From NCBI GenBank assembly GCA_037975125.1, contig CM075857.1, positions 72,807,345 to 72,871,344 of the forward strand: DNA of 64,000 nt, in the 5' to 3' direction. Below the pieces are notes generated by a model. It saw only the letters and a list, made by a program, of their open reading frames with translations, was not told the origin of the DNA and did no database searches. Of the stretch, positions 52,086 to 62,640 are shown in pieces. Source of the DNA: Latrodectus hesperus. Lineage: Eukaryota > Arthropoda > Arachnida > Araneae > Theridiidae. The position numbers and the translations under genes are program-made. Position 1 is the stretch's first letter; the number at the start of each line of letters is the position of its first letter.

Positions 52086-53064
52086 TTACAATATTTTACA
52101 AAGTAAAGAGTAATAAAAGTGAAAAATTAAACATTTATATAATTTTGTTGCTATAAAAACACTTTTTGTTTCTAAATGTCGGAAAAGTTCATATGATGTG
52201 AAAAAATTGTTCATGTACACCCTATGATTCTTACCATACAAGGGCTCGCATAACATTTTTACTATTTCTCCTAGATTGTTTTCGGCTTCCTGGGTTTTAC
52301 CTGTATAAATGTCAAATTGAGAAGCATAGCCGCTCTCATCGCAGCGCATCCACACCTTATACCCGCGTTTGATGGGTTTTTTGGGCATATATTGTTTTAG
52401 TGAACTTCTGCCTTTAAAACGAATCATTGACTCATCAATAGACTGGTTTTTTCCTGGTCTAAAAAAACTTTTAAATTTATCAGACAAATGTGTTAGAAGA
52501 AAACGAAGTTTATAAAGTTTATCAAAATTTTTGTCCTCTCTTTTTGGCATCAAGCTATTATCATTCACATGCAAATTTCCTATCATCCACGTAAATTTCT
52601 TAACTGTCATTTGCTTTGACACATATGAATCGTGTAGAATTTTGTTGGTAGACCAAAAATCACGATAGCTCGGGAGCTTTTTTATTCCCATGAACATGTT
52701 TATGCCAATGAAAATCCTCATATCCTGAAGTGTTATAGGTGAGAATGGTTTTCCTTTTTGCGTCGCATATAAGTTAGTTTCAAAAACTAACTTCTCCATG
52801 AATGTAATCATAAGGAAAGACATGAATATATTGATAGGATTTATGTCATCCATTAGTGTAATATCTTCTGTTGGGCCATATTCCACAGAAAATTCAGGAA
52901 TCGATTTTTTCACTTTCTGTCTCCTATTCCAATTTATTTGAGTTACTTGGGAAGGACCAGGTAAATTTATATCGATATTCATCTGAGATTTCTGATTCTG
53001 GATCTGAAAGAATTTCTTCAAATAAAGCCAATGCCTCAGCTATTCCAAGCCCTTTGCGACGCAT
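52086..53064 (-). pseudogene. Truncated piggyBac transposase (PGBD-like)
   Basis: The start is best placed at ATG 53064, giving MRRKGLGIAEALALFEEILS and DPESEISDE, the acidic N-terminus usual in this family. A one-base frameshift within about 52960-53020 then leads into the main frame that ends at 52086. The TTG at 53021 that opens that frame is not a real start. The main frame carries the DDE_Tnp_1_7-type core. QSIDESMIRFKGRSSLKQYM holds the first catalytic Asp (residue 196 of the frame, GAT at 52434-52436). HRVYMNNFFTSYELFRHLET is the second catalytic region, but the expected Asp (usual MDNFFTS) is Asn (AAC at 52209-52211). Similarity stops at ETKSVFIATK, so the last catalytic Asp and the C-terminal Cys-rich domain are lost. 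piggyBac transposases cut and paste DNA at TTAA without leaving footprints; this protein could not. Confidence 0.88.
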
Positions 53065-53163
53065 TTTAAATTTGAACAGTAGAAGAAAATATTTACGCAC
53101 AGTTAAAATATATTGCTATTAATTATTTTAAATTTAAATAAAACTTTTACCTAAATACTATTT

Positions 53164-53340
<177 letters not shown>

Positions 53341-53489
53341 TAAATTTAAAACACACAAAATACTATTAAATAAAAATTTCCGTACTAGCCTGGGAGCAAA
53401 CGCAACATTCAACGCAAAGAAAAATCTGCAACTGAAAAGTCTTTCTGAAACAGAAATAGTGAAAGCACATGTTCACTGGGGATATAAAT

Positions 53490-53571
53490 GCCACATGTTG
53501 TTTACAAGTAAAATGACCCTATGATTCAAAGCCACATGTTGTTTACAAGTAAAATGATCATATGATTCAAA
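53490..53571. repeat. 41-bp tandem duplication inside the piggyBac copy
   Basis: The unit GCCACATGTTGTTTACAAGT... at 53490-53530 recurs at 53531-53571 with only a few changes (ATGACCCTATG against ATGATCATATG). Confidence 0.9.
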
Positions 53572-53660
53572 TCCCCCTTTCCCACATTCCTAAACCCTCT
53601 AATTCCCAATCATAATATGCCGGCCATGTTTATGTAGTCTGCTGTTCACGTAAGTCATGT

Positions 53661-53696
53661 GTTCTAGCTGCGCGGTGGTTGCGTGGTGCAACCACC
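53661..53696 (-). repeat. piggyBac subterminal inverted repeat and hairpin, right copy
   Basis: GGTGGTTGC (53674-53682), loop GTGGT, then its exact reverse complement GCAACCACC (53688-53696): a perfect 9-bp stem. Read on the minus strand, the block aligns with the left copy at 51926-51963, down to a shared CTAG(A/G)AC. Confidence 0.78.
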
Positions 53697-54047
53697 AGGA
53701 ATTTCCCTCAAAAAAGGAAAGTTTTTTACGTATCTAGTTCAAACTACTGCTGCATTTATATTGTTTATGACAGACATGACGGTATAGGAAGAAAAAATTT
53801 CTGATATTTATTATTACTTATATTAAAAAAGTACGTTATTTTGTGTTGTTAAAAATGAACATTAAATAACGCCATATTGGAAGGAGTCCGACCTGAAATT
53901 AATTTGGTGCTGTCATCTGTTAGTGTTATTTAAAAATAAAAGATATGAAATCTATAAAATTTAAGTGAAAAATCGTGAAAAGGAATTAAGAAAAAATATT
54001 GAAAATTTGTGGTTTCATGGCGTGACCACCGCGCGTTAAAATTTCTC

Positions 54048-55267
54048 GTTGTTTCAGAATAAATTTTAATGTTTAAAATTAATCATTTAATTGTTACACA
54101 AGTTCGTTTTATAACAGCTAAATGTATCTGACAAGATGACGCTGTAGTATGTATAATTTTTTTCAAACTTTTCAGATAAAATTAACTGAGAGAGCCATAT
54201 TTACAGTATATCTAAATGAGGAACTTTAGTAGCCGGAATCCACAATGCAAATAGATTTGAATAATGTTGCCTTTTGAACTGTTTTTTCGATTCGCCATGT
54301 AAAAAGAGGAAATTCTTAAAAATATGTTTATATGACTTTCAAAGCGATGAAATTATAACTTAACAGTAATTGTGGCTTCTTCTATTACCCATCAATTTTA
54401 AAGCCAATCACCATGCCATGATTTTTAGCCAAAGAGGTAATCGATGCATTCCGGATTGTTATTCTGGACGTCATGCTCAGGCTGCAACCTCTGCATCTAA
54501 CAGCCATGAAGGCTACATGTTTTTATTATGATTTTAATTAATAATATAATAAAAGTCTTAATGAAATTGTTCATATAAATAGTTTACACGTCGACATCAA
54601 GAGTTCTATGTCAGCAGGGGGAGAAGTTTTCAGGACAACAAGTGTCTTCATGGACAATTTGAGTATATTTGAAAACAATACTAAAAGTCAGTTTTTACTG
54701 GCTACTCTCGCGTTATATCATTGGCAGTACAGTTTTAATGGAGAAAAATGAGGGATAAAGTTTAGGGATGTCATGGTGTAGAATTTCAAAATAATGCCAG
54801 TCAGTTTTAAGTAACATAGTGATCGAATCGATTTTTATTATCTTTTTGGAGAAAGGTTAAAACCAGTGTGCAATCAATATTTTTATCTGGTTTATTAACT
54901 TAAGTATTGTAAAGAGTACTTTTGAATAAACTTAATAGTCATACATTGTTTGAATTGATACTGCATTATTCAGTGCTGAAAAAATTTATGTTCATTTAAG
55001 CCGAGGGCTAACTTGTATTCAAATTCTGAGAATCATTTCTTATCAAGAAAAAAATGCGTGACTGCACATTTTACTGCACTTTCTAGAAATGGAAAATTGT
55101 TGAACTCGATTGTTGTTTATAACCATAGGAAAATTATCTGACATAGGTTGGAAAGAAAGTAGCTGCTTATCGTACTCCGGTCATTGTGATCGATGACCGT
55201 TGGCTTACATTTAAGCTGTAAATATTTATAGATGACATTCAATATTTCATATCAATTATAACGCATA
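54048..55267. other. Spacer between piggyBac and Tigger elements
   Basis: No gene recognised. A GC-richer patch at about 54370-54510 has a minus-strand open stretch (SLAKNHGMVIGFKID) of about 45 codons that I cannot assign. It could be an old transposon fragment. Confidence 0.5.
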
Positions 55268-55269
55268 TA

Positions 55270-55283
55270 CAGTGGTGCCTCGA
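55270..55283 (+). repeat. Tigger left terminal inverted repeat
   Basis: CAGTGGTGCCTCGA directly after TA. It pairs with the right repeat at 57561-57574 with two mismatches in 14. Confidence 0.9.
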
Positions 55284-55479
55284 TTTATGAATGCCCTAAT
55301 ATACAAGTGTTTTATACTACTCCGATGCACAAGACAAAGACTTGCGCTCTGTATGTTGGTGTCGTGTGCATTATCTAACTGTTTCCCCCACTTCAGACTA
55401 GACCTCAGTCTAGGTGGTTGTTTCCCTCGTTTTCGAAGCATTTTTGATAAGTTGATTTCGTGTATTTTGCTTTTTGTGC

Positions 55480-55483
<4 letters not shown>

Positions 55484-55553
<70 letters not shown>
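55484..55553. repeat. (AC)n microsatellite inside the Tigger element
   Basis: About 35 AC units ending 27 bp before the transposase ATG, so it is part of the element's 5' untranslated region. Long frames through it on both strands are artefacts. Confidence 0.95.
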
Positions 55554-55555
<2 letters not shown>

Positions 55556-55580
55556 CATTATCACATTTATTTTTGTAACC

Positions 55581-57276
55581 ATGGGTCCAAAGAAGAAAAT
55601 GATGTCTATTGAATTAAAGAGTGAAATCATAGAAAAACATGAGGAAGTTTTGCTAGTAATTGACTTGGAAAAAATGTACGGGCCTAACACATCAATGATG
55701 AGCACTGTGTGTAACCAGAAGGAGTTGATAAAGTATATAACGCCAGCTAAGGTTGTTACAAAAATTTCTATCCTCCGTACCTCTCTCCATGAAAAGAAGA
55801 AGAAACTGCTGATGGTGTGGGTGACAGTGAAACATCTTCAAGGAGGAACCGTAACGCAAAGCATCATATGAAAAAAGACACGAGTGATTTACGGGGATTT
55901 GCCGAAGCAGATCCCACACACTTCCACAAACGAGGAATAGGAAGACTCGTTTAAAGCCCATTGGGGCTGGTTTGACATTTTTAGGAATAGGACCGGTATT
56001 CACCCCGTCATCAGGCATGGTGACACAGATATTTCGGGTGTGAAAGCAGCTGAGGTTTACATGAAAAACGTTTTCCGAATTGATAGAAGCCAAAGGACAC
56101 ACCCCTAGTATGTCTTCAACTGTGACGAGACAGGGATTTTCTGGAAAAGGATGCCGAATAAGACTTACATAACAGTAGAGGAGAAGACGATGCCAGGTCG
56201 CAAACCCATGGAGGCTAGATTAAATTTAGCAATTTGCGCCTGTGCAAAATCAAGCCTATGCTAGTATACCATTCGGAAAATCCCATACCATTTAAGTCAC
56301 ATAAGAATTTAAAAGAAAAACTGCTAGTTATGTCGTGGGCAAATTTGAAGACGTGGGTCACCAGGAAATTCTCTGTGGAGTGGATAAATCTGGTGTTTGG
56401 CTCTTCTGTTAAAAGTACCTAGAAGAAATCAACCTTCTCATTCAAGCCTTTCTCGACCTCGCCAATGCCCCTGTTCATCAACCAAATCTCGAAGATGATT
56501 TACTCGAAGAGTTCAAGTTTATAAAGTTTCTCTACCTACTGCCCAACAGTATTCCTATCCTGCAACCCATTGATCAGCAGGTAATTTCTAATTTTAGAAA
56601 CTCTGTACTCTAAGTATATTTTTCGTATACTAAATACTATAAAATGTACTCTAAGTATATTTTTCGGCGTTGCTTTGAGATGATGGAGAACACAAACCTT
56701 ACCCTTTGAGAGTTGCGCAAGGACCACTTTAACATCGTGATATACCAAAGAATTATTGATCAGACCTGGCTGTATATCAAAACGAGGATCTTAACATCTG
56801 CATTAAAGAAGCTGTGTCCTGAGGCTGTAGCTGAAAGGGCCTTCTAAGGATTTGCACTCAAAGAGTTAGTGGTAGAGGATAATGTTTCTTTGGGAAAATC
56901 CATGGGTCTGGAGATGGATGAAGGAGATGTGAACGAAATTGTCGAAGAATATTCTCAAGAGCTGACAACTGAGGAAATACACGATGTACATTCACAGCAG
57001 CAAACTGTGTTTCAACGAAAAAATAATTTAGAAGAGGTGCCAAAGAATGATGTGGTTATCTCTACAAGAGATATAAAAGAGATCTTGGGAATGTGAAACA
57101 AAATTGTAGAGTTCGTCGATAAAAACCATCCCGAAAAAATTGCAACTGGTCGTGCATCGGAGTTGCTCAACGAAACTTGACTAACTCATTTTCATAATAT
57201 CCTAAAAGGGAGGAAGAAACAAACTTCCTTGGACAGTTTTTTAAATGATCTGCAGGTGAAAATGAGCAAAGCGTGA
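55581..57276 (+). pseudogene. Tigger transposase, broken
   Basis: ATG at 55581 opens MGPKKKMMSIELKSEIIEKH, the usual Tigger start, and a CENP-B/Psq-type helix-turn-helix (YGPNTSMM, KYITPAKVV). This frame is cut by TGA 55869, TAG 55938 and TAG 56106 but stays readable: GWFDIFRNRTGIHPVIRHGD (second DNA-binding part), then VFNCDETGIFWKRMPNKTYI with the first catalytic Asp (GAC 56124). Frameshifts follow near 56250 and 56410. LVYHSENPIPFK, WVTRKFSVEW and LLIQAFLDLANAPVH are recognisable. In the last, the second catalytic Asp (LDNAPAH in the family) is Ala (GCC 56461). The third Asp survives in ILQPIDQQVISNF (GAT 56572). After a 41-bp-period duplication the last frame runs from 56645 to TGA 57274 with stops at 56707, 56845, 57094 and 57178, and includes KYIFRRCFEMMENTNLTL and ILKGRKKQTSLDSFL. 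The protein acts in the nucleus in active relatives. Confidence 0.92.
56604..56666. repeat. Duplication inside the Tigger transposase, 41-bp period
   Basis: The 22-bp segment starting TGTACTCTAAGTATATTTTT at 56604-56625 recurs exactly at 56645-56666, with 19 bp between. It disrupts the coding order: a truncated first pass (FRNSVL-stop) precedes the copy that continues into KYIFRRCFE. Confidence 0.85.
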
Positions 57277-57560
57277 CGAAAAAGGCAAATGCCAGTGACA
57301 AAAATTAAGCGTTTCCGTAAGTACTTCACTTATTATATTATTATGTTTTTATAGAATATATGCATTTATTTATAAATAAATGTTTCTTCTTGTAAATAAA
57401 TTTTTCTTATTCAAAAAGTCCTAACAAAAACAACTGATGTGGTGTTTTTGCAGCTCGAATGGATTAATGTCATTTTAATTCATTTCAATGGGGAAAATGG
57501 CTTTGAGATACGAGCAATTTGGCATCCGACCAAGATTACGATACGAATTAAACTCGTATG

Positions 57561-57574
57561 TCAAGGTACCACTG
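57561..57574 (-). repeat. Tigger right terminal inverted repeat
   Basis: TCAAGGTACCACTG directly before TA; reverse complement CAGTGGTACCTTGA. Confidence 0.9.
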
Positions 57575-57576
57575 TA

Positions 57577-58248
57577 AGTGCTATAATTTTTACCAAATAA
57601 AGTTGTTTAGAATGCAGTCTTTGTAGGATTTATATTCTTAAAATTCTAGAAAATTTATTATTTCTATTTCAATTTATTCTTTGAATAAAAATAGTTTCGT
57701 TATTCCAATTTCTTTCTTGTGAAACATTTAAATAGTCAATAGTTTACAATATAAAAAAACACTTTGAATAAACTGATGCATTGATATTATAAAATAATGT
57801 TAGATCCATCAATTTGAAATGGATATTTTGATTTATTTGTTTCATATAATTCAATAATATTATTTTTGTTAGATACTTAACTGCAATATTAAAATTCAAC
57901 AAATGTGATGTAAATATAATAAAACTTGAAAAATATTTCCGATTCCATAAAGTTAGTGTTCATCGATCTAACTGTGTGAACATATTTTATTTATATCAAT
58001 TCTTCCTTCTACCAAAAATAATCATCGAAATAAAGAAGAATCATTGATTTCAATGAAATTCATTTCTAATAACTCTATTTTAAGATTCTCACTCAATTTT
58101 AAGATAAGACAAAACGCAATAAATTAGTCCGCAAGATATTATACAACAAAAATTGCTCACAAAATATATACTGTAAAATAATTTGCATCTGAAAAAATTT
58201 AAAAAATTCTCATACACATAATGATTATAATAAATTTGATTTATTAGA
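57577..58248. other. AT-rich spacer
   Basis: About 670 bp with nothing recognisable. Confidence 0.6.
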
Positions 58249-58250
58249 GG

Positions 58251-58298
58251 AAACCCCTAAGGAAAATAAAACATTTTCCTTAGGGGTTTTTTTTTTTT
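58251..58298. other. Perfect 17-bp hairpin followed by a T12 tract
   Basis: AAACCCCTAAGGAAAAT (58251-58267), loop AAAAC, then the exact reverse complement ATTTTCCTTAGGGGTTT (58273-58289), merging into twelve T at 58287-58298. It has the shape of a bacterial intrinsic terminator, but the surroundings are ordinary AT-rich animal DNA. No ORF ends beside it on either strand. What it is remains unknown; a palindromic repeat or the end of an old small-RNA or transposon copy are possibilities. Confidence 0.85.
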
Positions 58299-58501
58299 AC
58301 CAAAAAGTAACCGCTATGATTCTATTTCATAAAAATGAAATTGATTAATAATTTTTCCTATTCGAAGTGAATCAAAACCTAGAATTTGATAAGATACACT
58401 GAATTTTTTCACTTTGTAAAATCGTCAGTTAATATAATTCCTATAAAAAGCACATATTATATTAAAGCATCATTCAATAAATTATCAAGATATTTTGGAT
58501 T

Positions 58502-58681
<180 letters not shown>

Positions 58682-58683
58682 AA

Positions 58684-58925
58684 CTCTGTTACGACAATCC
58701 AGGTAGGACAAGACCAACAATCCCTATCTCTTTTTTCCTGACCAAGAGGCCCGAGGATTTGAAGCATATGTCATAATTAGGTAGTCAGCCTAATGAGAAT
58801 CCCCCAGTTCTTACTTTCCAAACATGCTTGGTACTCATTTTATCAGCTAACGGAAGGGAGAAGAGGCTTTATGTACCTTGCACAGCCAGAGGATCAAACC
58901 TCAGATCTGTGTTACACTATATATC
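58684..58925 (-). mobile_element. tRNA-derived SINE relic (probable)
   Basis: A GC-richer block of about 240 bp beside an (AT)n tract. Read on the minus strand, its start (about 58880-58915) has GAGGTTTGATCCTCTGG, which is a B-box stem (GGTTCGATCC type) with one or two changes and flanking complementary CAGAGG/CCTCTG. A non-tRNA body follows, and the (AT)n tract lies where a SINE 3' tail would be. It is not the same family as the SINE at 14.6 kb in its body sequence. Boundaries are not proven because no target-site duplication could be read through the microsatellite. Confidence 0.5.
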
Positions 58926-59092
58926 TTAGTGCAAATATTTAAATTTTTCAGTTGAAAAACAAAAATGCAATTTAATTAAATTTATTGTATTTTTGCTTTT
59001 TAAATTACATTTTTATTTATTTCATTCACTGTGTCAGCTAATTTTTGAGAAAATATTTAGATTTATAATTTAACCGGTTATGTATGTTTTTG

Positions 59093-59094
<2 letters not shown>

Positions 59095-59128
<34 letters not shown>
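59095..59128. repeat. Short (TA)n microsatellite
   Basis: About 16 TA units followed by TCTGTGTATG. Confidence 0.93.
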
Positions 59129-59129
<1 letters not shown>

Positions 59130-60640
59130 CTGTGTATGTATAAACCATTTCTCTTTTTCTGTATAAAACAAAAAAAGTTTATTTAGCTTTCTTGAAACAA
59201 TAGAAAATTAGATATTATATTTATTTTTGTTGGTAGAATAGAGTGTTGTAACTGACAACATTTATCTATCTTTCAGTTAAAGTTTTGTCATTTCAGGAAT
59301 TGTTTAAGTATTTCTACTAAACATCTTCAGTAAATAGTGTGATTGATGTTATTATAGTTTATTTTTGTAGTTTAACACTTAAAACTTCAAATATTAACTC
59401 TACACTTGATCCGTCATTCCCTTTCTTAACGAAAATACGAACCTTCAATATGAAGTATAATTATTAAAGCATTACATTTTTCCACGAAAACAAGATATCA
59501 GCTAAGAAACGTTTTCAAATTGAAGTTCTGTTCAAATTACATTAGTAAAAAGATATGCATTTCAAAATTTTACAAATTGTTAATTTAATATTATCAATTT
59601 GCAAATAATAAAAGAATAGCATGCACAAATATTTGTTTCAAAGATGTGTAAACAGAGTAATTACCTTTAGATAAATTTATTTATTTACTAAAATTTAAAG
59701 AAAATTTCTAGTTCCGTTAATGTTCATTTAAATGTAAAGGATTAAAACTGAATTACACATTACCTCTATGTTACATTATCTTTCATTCATTAAAGTATAT
59801 AATATAGAATTTATAAATTATTTGATTTCGAAATGCCTATCAAAGTTTAATTTATCTTCACCTGAGTGTTTCAAATTCTCAAGTTATTCTTCTACAGACA
59901 TATAGAAGTTATTTGTAACAACTGGTGACATTGAGGAAATTCCTATAAAAGATTTTGTGCGAAGTTATGAGAATAGTAGAAATTTAGTTATACTACACTT
60001 ATGAAAAGAAGAATGAATCCTTGAATTCTAGCACCTGGGTTCGTAAGGATTTTAAATGAATTGTTTCAAATTGTATATTTTACTCGAAGATTTAAAATTC
60101 ATTAATTTTGATTGATATTATTTACACTTGTGCTTCAAAATAAAATATTGAAATTTATGTGTCTTTAAATATTTGTACCTTGGGAATGTGTATTCAGTTT
60201 TTAGACGAAAAAAGTCTTTACTTATGTTTTATAGTCTTCATTTATAAGCAACATTGCAATTTAAAACTTAAGAAATACCAAATAATTAACCCGCATATTA
60301 AAGCTGTAAGATTATTTCTAAAATAAACTTTGTTAACATAAAACTAAACAAATAAACATTTTAACACTTACATTTCCTGCTTGGCATAAATATGAGGCAT
60401 AATTTAATCTGGGCTTACATAGACATTCCAGTGATTTCTGAATATGCTTAGACATTGGAGTAGACTTTAACGTAGGATAATATAGTTCCAAGAGATTACA
60501 GAATTGAGAACAAATATCTGCTATACAATTCCCTTAGAAGAAAGAATTTTAGGGATTGTTGTAGTTGGATTGTAAGGATTCATAGAGCTCTTTAAGGAAA
60601 GAAATTTTTTTTATTTTTTGAGACCAGTTGCAAAACTTAA
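59129..60640. other. AT-rich gene-free stretch
   Basis: About 1.5 kb without recognisable gene or repeat. GC rises slightly from about 60360 towards the retrotransposon relic. Confidence 0.55.
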
Positions 60641-60654
60641 GTAGAATCTTCTGC

Positions 60655-61260
60655 AAAATCAATGATTCAAATGCTGATTAAGTGTTCACATGTATGTGCT
60701 GAACCTGCTTTACATTCCAATACAATATGTACTTAAATTTCTTCTGTACATTGGCAATCACTGTAAGTAGTATCATCTAATACACCTATTCCAGAGTGAT
60801 ACCTTTTAAGTACCAGTGCCCTGTAAGGAATCCCGATGCACCCCTTAAGGAATTTCTACTGAGCTTTAATACATTATTATATTGTATTAGGATAATTATT
60901 AGTTAATGACTTTGCTGGTCTTTGATCATGATTATTACACTAGTTCAACAATTGCTATTTTCTGAAGAGATCAAATACAATGCCTATGATCAGCTCTTAT
61001 GAAATATTTAGTGCTGGTTCAGGAGTGAATAAAAACCATTTATTGATTCAGCCTTCACTAGATCATAAAGCTAATTCATTGTCAGGAATACTTCGCTAGA
61101 TCATTAGCTAATTCATCGTCCAGCAAGTCATGGCAATATCATCAAGCAATGCTTCCTGCCAAAGTAAGGTTGCATTCTCAGACAAAAACAGAAGTTAAAA
61201 AAGACAACTGCTAAGCCAATAAGGCAACTTGGCTTTCATAACAGAAAAGTATAATCTCGA
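60655..61260 (-). pseudogene. Strongly decayed non-LTR retrotransposon C-terminus (possible)
   Basis: On the minus strand, around 61105-61140, a frame reads CHDLLDDELANDLAK, which follows the spacing of the RNase H end motif H.G..GNE.AD.LAK. About 250 bp further along the same strand (60670-60830) another frame reads YRALVLKRYHSGIGVLDD and DCQCTEEI-stop-VHIVLEC, i.e. a C-x-C...H-x4-C segment like the Cys/His end seen in the two better preserved LINE relics. The order and spacing are right for a LINE C-terminus. A local duplication (GCTAGATCATTAGCTAATTC at about 61095 and a variant at 61057) adds disorder. Several stops and frame changes make this the least certain of the three. Confidence 0.45.
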
Positions 61261-62344
61261 GAAATTAATTTCTATTCACTCATGTCATACCACCCATAAG
61301 AATGGCAAAGTTCTGCTTGGAATGTAATTGTATGTTTCAATCAAAGAAAAAAGGACGATTTTTGCAATCATCTGGACAGCAAATATCAGCTTCTTTTTAT
61401 TTAATTTGATTTTAAGGCTAAAGTGTACCAATAAATACTGTTTTCACTGACGACAAAACTATTCAATGTATAGTCTGCAAATGCTTATTCAGTAGTGAAA
61501 AGAAAAGCAAATGAATTTATTTTTAATGTTTTAGTGAAAAAAGAAATTTTGCTTTAGTTGCTTCACAGAAAAAAGAAAACAACTGAATAACTAATAATAT
61601 TTAGAAATATTATGGTTCGAGGTAACGTTCTTGATTAACTTATTTTACAATAAACTTCACACAATTTCTTAAGGTACCGAATACCGTGATATAAAAGAAT
61701 CTGTAATTTCATTAAATGATTTTTAGACTCCTCGAAATACGGGTGTTTAATGAATATGTGATATATAACAAAATCTGAAAACCTGCAATTTAACTATTAT
61801 TTATGTATTTTGCGTGTTTTCACTGATAAAAAAGAAATGAATTATTTATAACACTTGATATAAGACAGGAAATGACTAAAACATTTGCACATATATTTAC
61901 GTCAGAGTTTCATGTGAATGAAAGCAACATTGTTCAAAATTGGCAGTGTGATATAACGTATTTTGATTGCTTTTTCTTTATTGCCTTTTTTATTTTTGTT
62001 TCTAATAAAGGTTTTATCTTGTGCAGCTCATCTTGTTATATTGTAAGTGAGGAATTATCAGCGAGTATGGTAATATTTTTTTTTGTTTTTGCATAAGATA
62101 TGATAGTAATCAATTGAGAATTTGGCAGGTTTTTTTTGACGCATTGCTATTCCTAGAGATCCGTAGAGGTGTTCTAGGATATACAAGTTTGTAGACCTCA
62201 TTGACCATACCATATGGCAAATGTTAAATATCTTAAGAAATCATTAAAAAAGGCAGCTCCGAAAATCAAGGATAATCATCTATGCACAAATTAATTAGTC
62301 TCCCTTAATTCCATGAAAAACAATACATAACTTTCAAGAAGCTT

Positions 62345-62640
62345 ACCCTGTGTTGTTATTGTTGATGTCCCTTTCATGTAGGAAAGTCTACACTTGGTCC
62401 CAAAAACCCTGACGCACTAGTTTCGCATAGATTTCAACCTGTTTAACCCATAGCTGCCTCCACGAAACACCTAGACAAATAAGAAGGTGAGCAGTATGGC
62501 AAAGACAGAACAGGACCAAGGAGAAAAAAATCCTCTCCCCATTGTGGAAACTTAAGCTTCTTAAGTTGCCACTTCTAAATTTAGCTATGGCCAATTGAAG
62601 ATGCCGGGGGCCACTACAAGACAAAGACAGACAAATATCA
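62345..62640 (-). mobile_element. SINE-like repeat (probable, unassigned family)
   Basis: A sharply GC-richer block. Its left edge is TTGTTATTGTTG, which on the minus strand is a CAA-type tail like that of the SINE at 14.6 kb. The rest has mixed, non-A/T composition with no transposase. Read on the minus strand, GGTTGAAATCT near 62432-62442 is a weak B-box candidate, but no A box is convincing. The 78-codon minus frame across it (LQLAIAKFRSGNL...) resembles no protein family and is probably chance. The 3' end in its own orientation is at 62345; the other end is uncertain. Confidence 0.4.

Larger units (their letters stand above)
55270..57574 (+). mobile_element. Tigger (pogo, Tc1/mariner superfamily) DNA transposon, full length
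   Basis: A 2,305-bp element flanked by TA on both sides (55268-55269 and 57575-57576), the target duplication of this superfamily. The left terminal inverted repeat starts CAGTGGTGCCTCGA. The right, read inward on the other strand, starts CAGTGGTACCTTGACATACG. About 17 of the first 24 positions agree. The transposase runs left to right and fills most of the interior. An (AC)n microsatellite sits in the 5' untranslated region at 55484-55553. Structure is complete but the gene has many stops and at least two frameshifts, so the copy can at best be mobilised by an active relative. Confidence 0.93.

Noticed and set aside
55256..56102. Minus-strand frames of 149 and 136 codons over the Tigger element
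   Set aside because: Antisense of the transposase and of the (AC)n tract; no family resemblance.
58251..58298. Bacterial contamination or a real intrinsic terminator
   Set aside because: The flanks on both sides are the same AT-rich eukaryotic sequence with microsatellites and no bacterial ORF.
61872..62096. 74-codon hydrophobic + frame
   Set aside because: Rich in Phe/Ile/Ser as expected from AT-rich DNA, no signal of a family, no neighbouring exon signals.
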